From: Alphaproteobacteria bacterium
GTDB taxonomy: Bacteria; Pseudomonadota; Alphaproteobacteria; DSM-16000; Inquilinaceae
Reading direction: 5' to 3'
Assembly (NCBI GenBank): GCA_009909005.1
Contig: JAAAOG010000085.1
Span: forward strand, 1 to 35,569
Length of the DNA: 35,569 nt
Shown one piece after another: positions 22,695 through 30,292 of the stretch. The position numbers and the translations under genes were made by a program. Position 1 is the first letter of the stretch. Every line of letters begins with the position of its first letter. The notes under the pieces were generated by a model. The model was not told the DNA's origin. It did no database searches and saw only the letters and a program-made list of their open reading frames with translations.

Positions 22695-23084
22695 ATGTCC
22701 AGCGAATCACTGCACGAGGAGCGCACGGCGCTGAAGCCGCTGACGCTCGACATGCACCGCGCCATCGCCTCCCTGATGGAGGAGCTGGAGGCGGTCGACT
22801 GGTACGCCCAGCGCGTCGATGCCGCCGAGGACGCGGAATTGCGCGACATCCTCGCCCATAACCGCGACGAGGAGAAGGAGCACGCGGCGATGATCCTGGA
22901 ATGGATCCGCCGGCGCGACCCGGGCTTCGACGAGCACCTGCGCACCTATCTGTTCACCGAAGGCTCGGTCACCGAGCTGGAAGAGGCCGAAACCGGCGGC
23001 GAGGCCGGCGGCGACGCGTCGGCGGCTGCGGCCGGCAGCGGCAGCCTCGGCATCGGCAGCCTGCGGGAGAAGGGCGGACAATGA
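22695..23084 (+). CDS. Encapsulated ferritin-like protein (EncFtn)
   Basis: A 129-residue ferroxidase that is cargo of the encapsulin encoded next. The helical core carries the metal residues in SLMEELEAVDWYAQRV (Glu29, Glu32, Trp36, Tyr37) and in NRDEEKEHAAMILEW (Glu60, His63), matching the Rhodospirillum rubrum protein, which forms the active site at a subunit interface. The C-terminus GSLGIGSLREKGG is the encapsulin targeting peptide, joined by an Ala/Gly/Ser linker. The ribosome binding site AAGGGGA lies just before ATG 22695. The stop overlaps the shell gene start (ATGA), fixing cargo and shell production together. No Fur- or Irr-type box was obvious upstream. Confidence 0.96.
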   Translation: MSSESLHEERTALKPLTLDMHRAIASLMEELEAVDWYAQRVDAAEDAELRDILAHNRDEEKEHAAMILEWIRRRDPGFDEHLRTYLFTEGSVTELEEAETGGEAGGDASAAAAGSGSLGIGSLREKGGQ

Positions 23085-23899
23085 CGGATTTTCTCTATCG
23101 TGACCTGGCACCGATCACGCCCGAAGCCTGGGCCGAGATCGAGGAGGAAGCCCAGCGCACCCTGTCCAGCCATCTCGCCGGCCGCCGGCTGGTCGAGATG
23201 ACCGGGCCGCTCGGCTGGCAGGCCGCGGCCGTCGGCACCGGCCGGGTCAAGGCGATCGCCGAGGCGCCGCGCGACCGGGTGCAGGCGCAGGCGCGCCTGG
23301 TCCAGCCGCTGCTGGAATTCCGCGTACCCTTCACCCTGTCGCGGGCCGAGATCGACGCCGCCGGGCGAGGTGCCAAGGATGCCGACTGGCAACCCGTCAA
23401 GACCGCCGCCCATGCCGCGGCGCTGGCCGAAGACGGGGCGATTTTCGAGGGCTATGCCGCCGGCGGCATCACCGGCATCGGCCAGGGCGAGGCCCATGCG
23501 CCGCTGGCCATCTCGGACGACTACAGCGGCTACCCGCTGGTGGTGGCCGAGGCGCTGAACCGCCTGCGCACCGCCGGCGTGAACGGGCCCTATGCCATCG
23601 CCCTGGGGCCGCGCTGCTATACCGGGCTGACGGTGACCACCCAGGCCGGCTATCCGATCCTCGCCCATGTGCAAAGGCTGGTCGACGGGCCGATCGTCTG
23701 GGCCCCGGCGGTCGACGGCGCCATCGTCATGAGCCTGCGCGGCGGCGATTTCGAGCTGGTGGTCGGCCAGGATTTCTCGATCGGCTATCTCGGCCACACC
23801 GACGAAACAGTCGATCTCTACATCCAGGAAAGCTTCACCTTCCGGGTGCTGGCCGAAGAGGCCGCCGTGCCGCTGCGCTACGCCACCGCGGCGGCGTAG
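23081..23899 (+). CDS. Encapsulin shell protein (family 1)
   Basis: A 272-residue HK97-fold protein that assembles into an icosahedral nanocompartment. The N-terminus MTDFLYRDLAPITPEAWAEI and the stretch HLAGRRLVEMTGPLGW are typical of family 1 encapsulins, as are EDGAIFEGYAAGGITGI, GVNGPYAIALGPRCYTGL and the C-terminal FELVVGQDFSIGYLGHT and LYIQESFTFRVL. Together with the ferritin-like cargo it would oxidise Fe(II) and store iron, protecting against oxidative stress. It is coupled by an ATGA overlap to its cargo gene. The neighbourhood after it changes to unrelated genes behind a 49-bp palindrome. Confidence 0.97.
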   Translation: MTDFLYRDLAPITPEAWAEIEEEAQRTLSSHLAGRRLVEMTGPLGWQAAAVGTGRVKAIAEAPRDRVQAQARLVQPLLEFRVPFTLSRAEIDAAGRGAKDADWQPVKTAAHAAALAEDGAIFEGYAAGGITGIGQGEAHAPLAISDDYSGYPLVVAEALNRLRTAGVNGPYAIALGPRCYTGLTVTTQAGYPILAHVQRLVDGPIVWAPAVDGAIVMSLRGGDFELVVGQDFSIGYLGHTDETVDLYIQESFTFRVLAEEAAVPLRYATAAA

Positions 23900-23990
23900 T
23901 CCGGACACAGGAGGCGGAGGGCAGGCTCGCGGAGACGGCCGTACGTCCAGTGCTTCGTGACCTTTTCTCTCGCCTCCAAGCCCGATGCAA

Positions 23991-24039
23991 GCGAAGCGCA
24001 TCTCGTCATCAACTGAGTTGATGACGAGATGCGCTTCGC
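23991..24039. repeat. 49-bp perfect palindrome (REP-like element or strong hairpin)
   Basis: Arms 23991-24014 and 24016-24039 are perfect reverse complements of 24 bases around a single G. As RNA this is an extremely stable hairpin that could end the encapsulin transcript. The flanking minus-strand sequence begins GTCATTGTAAGGAGG and continues into GCGAAGCGC, which resembles REP-type intergenic repeats of other alphaproteobacteria. Only one copy exists in the window. Confidence 0.85.
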
Positions 24040-24166
24040 GCCTCCTTACAATGACAATTTTTACAAACACGGCGCGCGCCTTGCCGCATCCGAGCCGCCT
24101 CGCACTCTTGCACCGGCATCGGGTTTTCCCACGTTTACGCCGGACTGTCACATCCGGAGGCATTGA

Positions 24167-25063
24167 ATGACCAGCGAGGCCGAGGCCGTCGCCGCCGCGA
24201 CCGAGACCGACCGATCTTCCCTTCAGACCGCCGAGGCCGGCTTCGTCGCCCGCCTGCGGCGGCTGGTCGAATCGGCCTGGACCCTGCGCGTTATCACGGC
24301 GCTGATCTGCCTGAATGCGGTGACCCTGGGCCTGGAGACCAGCGCCAGCGTCATGGCGGCGGCCGGGGACGTGCTGCTGACCGTCGACCGGATCATCGTC
24401 GCCATCTTTGCGCTGGAGATCGCCGCCAAGCTGGTGGTCTATCGCGGCAGTTTCTTCCGCAGCGGCTGGAACATTTTCGACTTCGTCATCGTCGGCATCT
24501 CGCTGGCGCCGGCCTCGCAATCGCTGTCGGTGCTGCGGGCCTTGCGCATCCTGCGCGTGCTCCGCCTGATCTCCGTCGTCCCGGATTTGCGCCGCGTCGT
24601 GCAGGCACTGCTGGCAGCGATCCCGGGCATGACCTCGATCGTCGGGGTGCTGCTGCTGGTCTTCTATGTCTCTTCGGTCCTGGCGACCAAGCTGTTCGGC
24701 AGCCATCCCGACCCGAATATGCAGGAATGGTTCGGCACCATCGGTGCCTCGATGTACACGCTCTTCCAGATCATGACGCTGGAGAGCTGGTCGATGGGCA
24801 TCGTCCGGCCGACCCTGGAGCTCTTTCCGTGGGCCTGGGTGTTCTTCGTGCCGTTCATCGTGCTGACCAGCTTTGCGGTGCTGAACCTGTTCATCGCCAT
24901 CATCGTCAACGCCATGCAGAGCCAGCACGAAGCCGAGCGCGAGGCGCAGAGCACCGAAATCCGGTCCATCGCGCATGAGGAGGGGGACGCCATCCTCCGC
25001 CAGCTGGAAGGCCTGCGGGCGGACATCGCGGATATGCGGCGGCGGCTCGATGAGCGCGGCTGA
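24167..25063 (+). CDS. Voltage-gated sodium channel, NavAb/NaChBac type
   Basis: A 298-residue single-domain ion channel that works as a tetramer in the inner membrane. Segments S1-S4 form the voltage sensor, with gating Arg124, 127, 130 and 133 spaced every third residue in VLRALRILRVLRLISVVPDL. S5 is GVLLLVFYVSSVLATKLFG. The pore has the selectivity filter TLESWSMGIVRP (Thr204-Met210), the same as in NavAb from Arcobacter. S6 ends in FIAIIVNAM and is followed by a charged C-terminal coiled-coil region. The start ATG 24167 has GGAGG 6 bases upstream. Its stop overlaps the start of the phosphodiesterase gene by 14 bases. Confidence 0.96.
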   Translation: MTSEAEAVAAATETDRSSLQTAEAGFVARLRRLVESAWTLRVITALICLNAVTLGLETSASVMAAAGDVLLTVDRIIVAIFALEIAAKLVVYRGSFFRSGWNIFDFVIVGISLAPASQSLSVLRALRILRVLRLISVVPDLRRVVQALLAAIPGMTSIVGVLLLVFYVSSVLATKLFGSHPDPNMQEWFGTIGASMYTLFQIMTLESWSMGIVRPTLELFPWAWVFFVPFIVLTSFAVLNLFIAIIVNAMQSQHEAEREAQSTEIRSIAHEEGDAILRQLEGLRADIADMRRRLDERG

Positions 25064-25832
25064 GCGCGCGGGCCCGGCGCCGGCGCCGCCGCCGCTGTCC
25101 GACGGTCTCGTCCTGCCGCGGGTGATCGGCCATCGCGGCGCGGCGGCGCATGCGCCGGAGAACACCCTGGCCGGCCTGCGGGCGGCCGCCGCTCTGGGCG
25201 TGACCATGGTCGAGGTCGACGTCAAGCTGACCGCCGATGGCGTGCCCGTGCTGATGCATGATGAGTGGCTGGACCGGACGACCGACGGCTCCGGCGCGGT
25301 CCGGGCGACGCCTTGGGCGGATATCCGGCGGCTGGATGCCGGCAGCCGGTTCGGCTCCGGCTTTGCCGGCGAGCCCGTCCCGTCGCTTGAGCAGGCGCTC
25401 GACCTCGCGCTGTCGCTCGGCCTGGCGGTCGATCTGGAGATCAAGCCCTGCCGCGGCCGCGAGGCGGAGACCGCCCGCAAGGCCATCGAGGTGGCCCGCG
25501 CCTTCTGGCCGGCGGATCGGTCGGCGCCGCTGATTTCCTCCTTCTCGGCCCGGTCGCTGGCGGCGGCGGCCCAGGCCGCGCCCGGCTGGCCGCGCGGCCT
25601 GCTGATCGGCCGGCCCTATCGGAGCTGGTGGCGAATCGCCCGGCGCCTGGGCGCGGCACTCGTCGGCATCGACCATCGCTATGTCACAATCCGCCGTGTG
25701 GAATATTGCCGCGCCCAGGGGCTGCCCCTGCTGGCCTATACCGTGAATGACCCGATTCGCGCCCGAACCGTCTACAACTTCGGTATAAGGTCGGTATTCA
25801 GCGACGCCCCGGACCGCGTTGCCGGTCCGTGA
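25050..25832 (+). CDS. Glycerophosphodiester phosphodiesterase
   Basis: A 260-residue cytoplasmic enzyme (no signal peptide) that hydrolyses glycerophosphodiesters to glycerol 3-phosphate and an alcohol. The GDPD motifs are present: VIGHRGAAAHAPENTLAG with the first catalytic His and Glu, MVEVDVKLTADGVPVLMHDE with the metal-binding Glu/Asp and second His, LDRTTDGSG, and LAVDLEIKP. The C-terminus PLLAYTVNDPIRARTVYNFG is family-typical. The likely start ATG 25050 lies within the last 14 bases of the channel gene, so the two are translationally coupled. The longer upstream frame is not protein-like. Confidence 0.93.
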   Translation: MSAAERAGPAPAPPPLSDGLVLPRVIGHRGAAAHAPENTLAGLRAAAALGVTMVEVDVKLTADGVPVLMHDEWLDRTTDGSGAVRATPWADIRRLDAGSRFGSGFAGEPVPSLEQALDLALSLGLAVDLEIKPCRGREAETARKAIEVARAFWPADRSAPLISSFSARSLAAAAQAAPGWPRGLLIGRPYRSWWRIARRLGAALVGIDHRYVTIRRVEYCRAQGLPLLAYTVNDPIRARTVYNFGIRSVFSDAPDRVAGP

Positions 25833-25938
25833 TCCGCGTGCCGGAACGCCAGAGCGCAATCTCAGGGCACCCGTCCGGTCCTGAGACAAAGTGTCGCACG
25901 CTGTCGGACCGCCTGGGATCCGGCCGCCCGTCTTAAGC

Positions 25939-26508
25939 CTAAAGGCTGAAGCGGCAGCGCTCGCGACGGTGCGCCATGGTGACGACGCTGCCGCTGCCCT
26001 GGTCGGCGCCGCCATTGCCGGGGTGCCGGTTCCGGCTTGCCGCGGACTTCGGCAGTTCCTTGCAAAGTGTCATATTTTCAAGGACATGCCCGCGCCTGCG
26101 GAAGTGGTCGAGGACCCAGTCCTGGGGTGCTGCCGCTTCGCTGGCCGGCTTCGGCAGGGCGGTCTGGATGGCCCGGCAGCAGAGGCGGGCGGCCAGCCCG
26201 TCGATGGCGTCGATCAGCGCGTTGGCAACGGCGCCCGGATTGAACAAATCGAGCACAAAGAAGTTGTCGATCAACAGCAGGCGTTCGTGGATCAAATGCG
26301 GTTCCACGGCATAGCTGAACAGACCGTGGATATAACCCTGGTTCTGCACAGTGATAATGCCGGCCTGATCTTCCGGCCGGGCACCGACTTGCTCCGCGAA
26401 CTCGCGCCACACGTTCACATCGAGGTCCGGCATGATGGACTGCACGATGGGATACGCTTGATCGATCTGCTTCGGACCGAGTGGCAACAGGGAAAACAGG
26501 TCCGACAT
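25939..26508 (-). CDS. GNAT-like protein of unknown function, divergent from fnr
   Basis: A 189-residue cytoplasmic protein starting at ATG 26508 (a TTG one codon earlier is less likely). I do not recognise a named family. The order of elements suggests an acyltransferase fold: a strand pair AGIITVQNQGYIHGLFSYAV, a long strand ERLLLIDNFFVLDLFNPG, a helix GAVANALIDAIDGLAARLCC and a closing HFRRRGHVLENMTLCKEL. The usual Q/RxxGxG/A acetyl-CoA loop is not obvious. The last 35 residues are basic and low in pattern. A perfect FNR box lies 60 bases upstream, and the regulator gene is divergent, so expression is probably oxygen-controlled. A small hairpin sits at the stop codon (25936-25947). Confidence 0.75.
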   Translation of the reverse strand: MSDLFSLLPLGPKQIDQAYPIVQSIMPDLDVNVWREFAEQVGARPEDQAGIITVQNQGYIHGLFSYAVEPHLIHERLLLIDNFFVLDLFNPGAVANALIDAIDGLAARLCCRAIQTALPKPASEAAAPQDWVLDHFRRRGHVLENMTLCKELPKSAASRNRHPGNGGADQGSGSVVTMAHRRERCRFSL

Positions 26509-26567
26509 CAACTAATCTCATGATAAAGCGGTGGATTGCATGCTGGCGTTCACAGGCGCCATTTGCT

Positions 26568-26581
26568 TTGATATGGATCAA
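26568..26581. promoter_or_regulatory. Perfect FNR/FixK box
   Basis: TTGAT (26568-26572), ATGG, ATCAA (26577-26581), an exact match to the TTGAT-N4-ATCAA consensus. It lies between the divergent GNAT-like and fnr genes. On the minus strand a TATCAT hexamer (26520-26525) would place the box near -61.5, a class I activation position. It may also allow fnr autoregulation. Confidence 0.85.
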
Positions 26582-26605
26582 CACAGAGGGAAAGACGCGT
26601 CTGGT

Positions 26606-26624
26606 TTTTGTGCACTGCACAAAA
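26606..26624. promoter_or_regulatory. Second palindrome (TTTTGTGCA-C-TGCACAAAA) upstream of fnr
   Basis: A perfect 9+1+9 palindrome lies 25 bases from the FNR box and 81 bases before the fnr ATG. The size and symmetry fit an operator for a dimeric regulator. I do not recognise the regulator. It has no T-run and does not follow a gene, so it is unlikely to be a terminator. Confidence 0.5.
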
Positions 26625-26704
26625 TTTCTCAAACCCGGCGCGTGACGCTTGAAAGGGTTGATTTCGGCGGCTCATGGTTGCGATGTTAACTAGGTCGCGT
26701 CGTC

Positions 26705-27472
26705 ATGTCGCTGCTGAGAACCGGAGTGGGAGTCGCCATGCCCCCGTTCGATCTGGCCAGGCCGGGCAAGTCAGGTGCTGTTGATATCCATCCCTGCGGC
26801 GCTTGTCCGGTCCGCGCGCTCACCGTTTGCGCGGCCTTGGAGGAAGAGGAGCTGAGTCGGCTCGCGGACATCGTCCATACCCACCGGGTGGAGGGGAACC
26901 AGACGATCTTCAGCGAAGGCGATACGGCTGCGAACATGTTCAACGTCACCGCCGGCTCGGTGAAGATCTATAAATTGCTGCCCGATGGGCGCCGGCAGAT
27001 CACCGGCTTCCTGTTCAGCGGCGATTTCATGGGCCTGGCGGTGAACGACCGTTATGCCTATTCCGCGGAGACGGTGGCCACGACCTCCATCTGCCGCTTC
27101 CCCCGGCGCAAGATGGACCAGCTGATGGACGAGTTCCCCAAGCTGCAGCGCCGGCTGTTCCGTCTCGCCTCGAACGAGCTGGCGGCGGCGCAGGACCAGA
27201 TGCTGCTGCTCGGCCGCAAGACCGCGAAGGAGAAGATCGCCTCCTTCCTTGTGATGCTGGCGCAGCGCGCGGTGCGGCGCGGCCAGCGGGACAATCCGGT
27301 CCACGTGCCGATGAGCCGGGCCGACATCGCCGATTATCTCGGCCTGACGACCGAAACGGTGTCGCGCACCTTCACGCAGCTCAAATCCAGCGGCGCGATC
27401 CGCCTGCTCGAAGGCAGCAAGGTCCAGATTACCGATACCGGCAAGGTCTACGAGATGGCCGAAGGCGGTTGA
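26705..27472 (+). CDS. Fnr-type oxygen-responsive transcriptional regulator
   Basis: A 255-residue CRP/FNR family protein. The N-terminal PCGACPVRALTVC gives Cys31, Cys34 and Cys42, and Cys130 in TTSICRF supplies the fourth ligand for an oxygen-sensitive 4Fe-4S cluster, as in FnrN/AadR proteins. The cyclic-nucleotide-binding-like fold follows (IFSEGDTAANMFNVTAGSVK, LFSGDFMGL). The helix-turn-helix is SRADIADYLGLTTETVSRTF, whose E-x2-S-R fits recognition of TTGAT half sites. The ATG at 26738 (Met12) is a possible alternative start. A matching FNR box lies upstream. The gene probably controls genes for low-oxygen growth. Its 3' end converges on pyrE. Confidence 0.94.
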   Translation: MSLLRTGVGVAMPPFDLARPGKSGAVDIHPCGACPVRALTVCAALEEEELSRLADIVHTHRVEGNQTIFSEGDTAANMFNVTAGSVKIYKLLPDGRRQITGFLFSGDFMGLAVNDRYAYSAETVATTSICRFPRRKMDQLMDEFPKLQRRLFRLASNELAAAQDQMLLLGRKTAKEKIASFLVMLAQRAVRRGQRDNPVHVPMSRADIADYLGLTTETVSRTFTQLKSSGAIRLLEGSKVQITDTGKVYEMAEGG

Positions 27473-27482
27473 CGCCGTCGCC

Positions 27483-27510
27483 GGCGAGGACTGCCGCCGG
27501 GTCCTCCGCC
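27483..27510. terminator. Hairpin between convergent fnr and pyrE
   Basis: GGCGAGGAC (27483-27491) pairs with GTCCTCCGCC (27501-27510) through a 9-base loop and one bulge. It fills the 38-base gap between the stop codons of fnr and pyrE. No T-run follows on either strand, so termination strength is uncertain. Confidence 0.4.
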
Positions 27511-28179
27511 TCACTGTGCGCCGAATCCTTCTTTCCCTGCCGCCGCCGACCAGCCCTCCGGGTCGACCAGATAGCGCCGGACGCTGTCCAGGGTCTCCTG
27601 TTCGAAAAAGGCGCAGCGCTGGGCCTCGGTCACCACGTCGTCCCAGGTGGCCAGCCAGTGCAGGCTGACGCCCTCTTCCTTCAGCAGGTCGGTGCTGTCC
27701 TGGAAGACGCCGTAATTGAACACGACGAGGCAGTGCTCGATCCGGGCGCCGGCGTCCCGCAGGGCGCGGATGAAGTTCAGTTTCGAGCCGCCGTCGGTGA
27801 CCAGATCCTCCATCAGCAGCACACGCTGGCCGGCCTCGAGCAGGCCTTCGATCTGTGCCTGGCGGCCGACCTTTTTGGCCTCCTTGCGGACATAGATCAT
27901 CGGCAGGGACAGCCGCTCGGCGATCCAGGCGGCAAAGGGAATGCCGGCCGTTTCGCCGCCCGCCACCACGTCGAAGGCCTCGTAGCCGATATCGCGGGTC
28001 AGCAGATCGACCGCCATGTCCATCACCCCGGCCCGGGCGCGGGGGAAGGAGATCAGCCGCCGGCAGTCGACATAGACCGGGCTGAGCCGACCCGACGTCA
28101 GGGTGAAGGGCGGCCGCGGCCGCACCTTGATGCACTCGGTTTCGAGCAGGATGTTGGCCGTGGCCTGGGGAAAGGACAT
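27511..28179 (-). CDS. pyrE: Orotate phosphoribosyltransferase
   Basis: PyrE joins orotate to PRPP to make orotidine 5'-phosphate in pyrimidine synthesis. The protein from ATG 28179 has 222 residues, normal for the family. The open frame runs about 150 bases further upstream, but MSFPQATANILLETECIKVR is the expected start and has GGAG upstream. Visible motifs are PPFTLTSGRLSPVYVDCRRL, VVAGGETAGIPFAAWIAERL, MIYVRKEAKKVGRQAQIEG and the PRPP-binding VLLMEDLVTDGGSKLNFI. It converges on fnr and lies 146 bases downstream of the transporter gene on the same strand, a gap in which I see no further gene. Confidence 0.96.
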   Translation of the reverse strand: MSFPQATANILLETECIKVRPRPPFTLTSGRLSPVYVDCRRLISFPRARAGVMDMAVDLLTRDIGYEAFDVVAGGETAGIPFAAWIAERLSLPMIYVRKEAKKVGRQAQIEGLLEAGQRVLLMEDLVTDGGSKLNFIRALRDAGARIEHCLVVFNYGVFQDSTDLLKEEGVSLHWLATWDDVVTEAQRCAFFEQETLDSVRRYLVDPEGWSAAAGKEGFGAQ

Positions 28180-28325
28180 GGATGGGGCTCCGCTGAGCGG
28201 TGACACGGGAGAGGCAAGAGCCGGCCGGTGGCGGTTCGGACCGGCGTGATCGTTGGGGCTTCCCATGAACAGGGCCGTCGGGGTGTGGGACCGGGCATCA
28301 TGGTTCCCGTCTCGCGCCTCACGGT

Positions 28326-29312
28326 TCAAGGTTCGGGGGCGAAAAGCCGCCCGGAAAAAAGCGCCCGGACGGTCCTGGCCACAACCATGGCGATAATCGC
28401 GGTCGCCGCCAGCAAAAGGACCGATGCCAGCGCCGCCGAAGCCGTGCCGCCGCTATCGGCGTGCCAGATCAGCCCCGCTCCGGCCAGCGCGGCCGACGGA
28501 AAGGTGTAGGCCCACCAGCCGACCGCATAGGGCACCGCCAGAAACAAGCGCGCCATCGTGGCAAGAAGAAGGGCGATGAACAGGGCGGCGAAGAACAGCA
28601 CCCGGCCCAGGACGTCGAGCGGTGCGCCGTCCAGCAGCGGCGCATAGGCGACAAGACCGATGGCCGGCGGCGCCATCAGGATGAACAGCGTCGGCAGGAA
28701 CTTCCCCGGCAGCTGGTCGTGAAAGATGATCCGGTTGAGGACAACCGGAAACAGCACCAGCCAGAAGACGAGTCCGACGGCGAAAAAGAACCAGGAAACC
28801 TCCATATAGCCGAGCGGTGCCCCGGCGATCGGCACGACGATATTGCCGACGACGGGAATGAACCAGGCCGGGCTGGCATGCGTGATCGTGACATTCTCGA
28901 CGATCCAGCGCCGGAAAATGGTCAGCGCCAGCCCCAGCTGCAGCAGCGTTCCGGCGATCCACAGCGCTTCCGCAGCCAGCCGGCCATAAGGCAGCGCCGC
29001 GGCCGCGATCAGCAGCAGGCTCATCGAAAAGGCCGGGAAGAAATTGATCAGGACGGGATGGCGAAAATCCGCCACCGCGGCCCCCGGGTGCCGGACGGCC
29101 TTGCCGGCATAGAGGGCTGAGACCGCCGCGAAGGCAAGGACAGCCAGCAGCAGCACGCCCTCGCCGATCCAGCCCGGCCAGCCGAGCACCGCCTGCGCCT
29201 GGCGCCAGGCCAGCCCCAGCCCGGTCAGGCCCATGCCGACGGCAAAGAGCGGGACCGGCACATCGGCAAGCGAGGCGGTCCGCGGGGCGGCAGAGGGCGG
29301 GGCTGCGGTCAT
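28326..29312 (-). CDS. SLAC1/TehA-type anion channel or TDT-family transporter
   Basis: A 328-residue inner-membrane protein with about ten membrane segments. The start is ATG 29312, with GGAGG 5-6 bases upstream. The longer frame upstream lacks support. Family features include NFFPAFSMSLLLIAAAALPY, PAWFIPVVGNIVVPIAGAPL (the P-V-G-N motif of TehA/SLAC1 proteins), SWFFFAVGLVFWLVLF and PTLFILMAPPAIGLVAYAPL. The substrate could be a small anion or dicarboxylate. Tellurite resistance is only a historical family label. It is divergent from the crotonase-like gene. Confidence 0.9.
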   Translation of the reverse strand: MTAAPPSAAPRTASLADVPVPLFAVGMGLTGLGLAWRQAQAVLGWPGWIGEGVLLLAVLAFAAVSALYAGKAVRHPGAAVADFRHPVLINFFPAFSMSLLLIAAAALPYGRLAAEALWIAGTLLQLGLALTIFRRWIVENVTITHASPAWFIPVVGNIVVPIAGAPLGYMEVSWFFFAVGLVFWLVLFPVVLNRIIFHDQLPGKFLPTLFILMAPPAIGLVAYAPLLDGAPLDVLGRVLFFAALFIALLLATMARLFLAVPYAVGWWAYTFPSAALAGAGLIWHADSGGTASAALASVLLLAATAIIAMVVARTVRALFSGRLFAPEP

Positions 29313-29470
29313 AAAGCCTCCGGTACGGGCGTCCTCTTGAGGGGACCCTTGCTGCGCCGCACAATAACCCCCTTCGCCGTTGCAAGGGAAGAGTCGCTCT
29401 GGCAAGCCTGAGCGAGAACCGCCGGCGGCGTGGCGATCCGGGCGGCTATCGGGGGACGGGAGTTGCGGTC

Positions 29471-30259
29471 ATGACGGAATCGCGGACGGAGGCTGTGACG
29501 GTCGGGCGCGATGGGGGGCTGGCGACGGTGACCCTGAACCGCCCGGACAAGCTCAATGCCTTCGACAAGCCGATGTGGCGGGACCTGACCGCCGCCGTCA
29601 GGACGCTGGCGGCGGACGACTCGGTCCGCTGCATCATGCTCACCGGGGCAGGGTCGGCCTTCTGTCCCGGCGCCGACATTTCGGAATTCTCCCGCGAACG
29701 CGGCTCGCCGGAGCAGGCCCATGCCTATGGCCGGATCATGGACGAGGCCTATGATGCACTGCGCTCCTGCCGCCACCCGCTGATCGCACGCATCCGGGGG
29801 GCGTGCACGGGGGTGGGCATGATCGTCGCCCTGCTCTGCGACCTGCGGATCAGCGCGGAAAGCGGTCGTTTCGGGGCGCCGGTCGCCCGGCTGGGCCTCG
29901 CCATGCCGCTGTCGGAATTCGCGATCCTGTTCGAGGAGGTCGGCAAGGCGGTTGCGGTCGAGATCGTGCTGGAGGCGCGGGTCTTCGATGCCCGGGAGGC
30001 GCAGGCCAAGGGCATCGTCCAGCGCGTCGTCAGCGAGGATGCGTTGGATGAAGCGGTGGCCGAGACGGTCAAGCGTCTGCTGGCCGGGGCACCGCTGGTC
30101 CATCGCTGGCACAAGAGCTTTGCCCGCCGCCTGGCGGCCGGCGGCCCGCCGACCGGGGTGGAGATCGCCGACAGCTATCAGTCCTTCGCCACCGCGGATT
30201 ATCGCGAAGGCATCGCCGCCTTTCTGGAAAAGCGCCGGCCGGTCTTCCGGGGCGAATGA
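29471..30259 (+). CDS. Crotonase-fold (enoyl-CoA hydratase/isomerase family) protein lacking catalytic Glu pair
   Basis: A 262-residue cytoplasmic protein. The CoA-binding start (ATVTLNRPDKLNAFDKPMW) and the oxyanion-hole segment (GAGSAFCPGADISEFSR) are intact. In true enoyl-CoA hydratases the two catalytic Glu lie in GGGCELA and FGQPE. Here the corresponding segments read GVGMIVALLCD and FGAPVARLG, with Val at both positions. It is therefore unlikely to hydrate enoyl-CoA. Isomerase, hydrolase, decarboxylase or dehalogenase reactions of the superfamily remain possible. Start ATG 29471. It converges on uppP with a 33-base gap. Confidence 0.9.
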   Translation: MTESRTEAVTVGRDGGLATVTLNRPDKLNAFDKPMWRDLTAAVRTLAADDSVRCIMLTGAGSAFCPGADISEFSRERGSPEQAHAYGRIMDEAYDALRSCRHPLIARIRGACTGVGMIVALLCDLRISAESGRFGAPVARLGLAMPLSEFAILFEEVGKAVAVEIVLEARVFDAREAQAKGIVQRVVSEDALDEAVAETVKRLLAGAPLVHRWHKSFARRLAAGGPPTGVEIADSYQSFATADYREGIAAFLEKRRPVFRGE

Positions 30260-30292
30260 CCCGGAAATCCGGCCGGCGGGCTTGACGGCGGC

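Noticed and set aside
22946-25486. Open frame of 846 codons on the minus strand opposite encapsulin, channel and GDPD
   Set aside because: It spans three certain genes and two intergenic gaps, and its composition is shadow-like.
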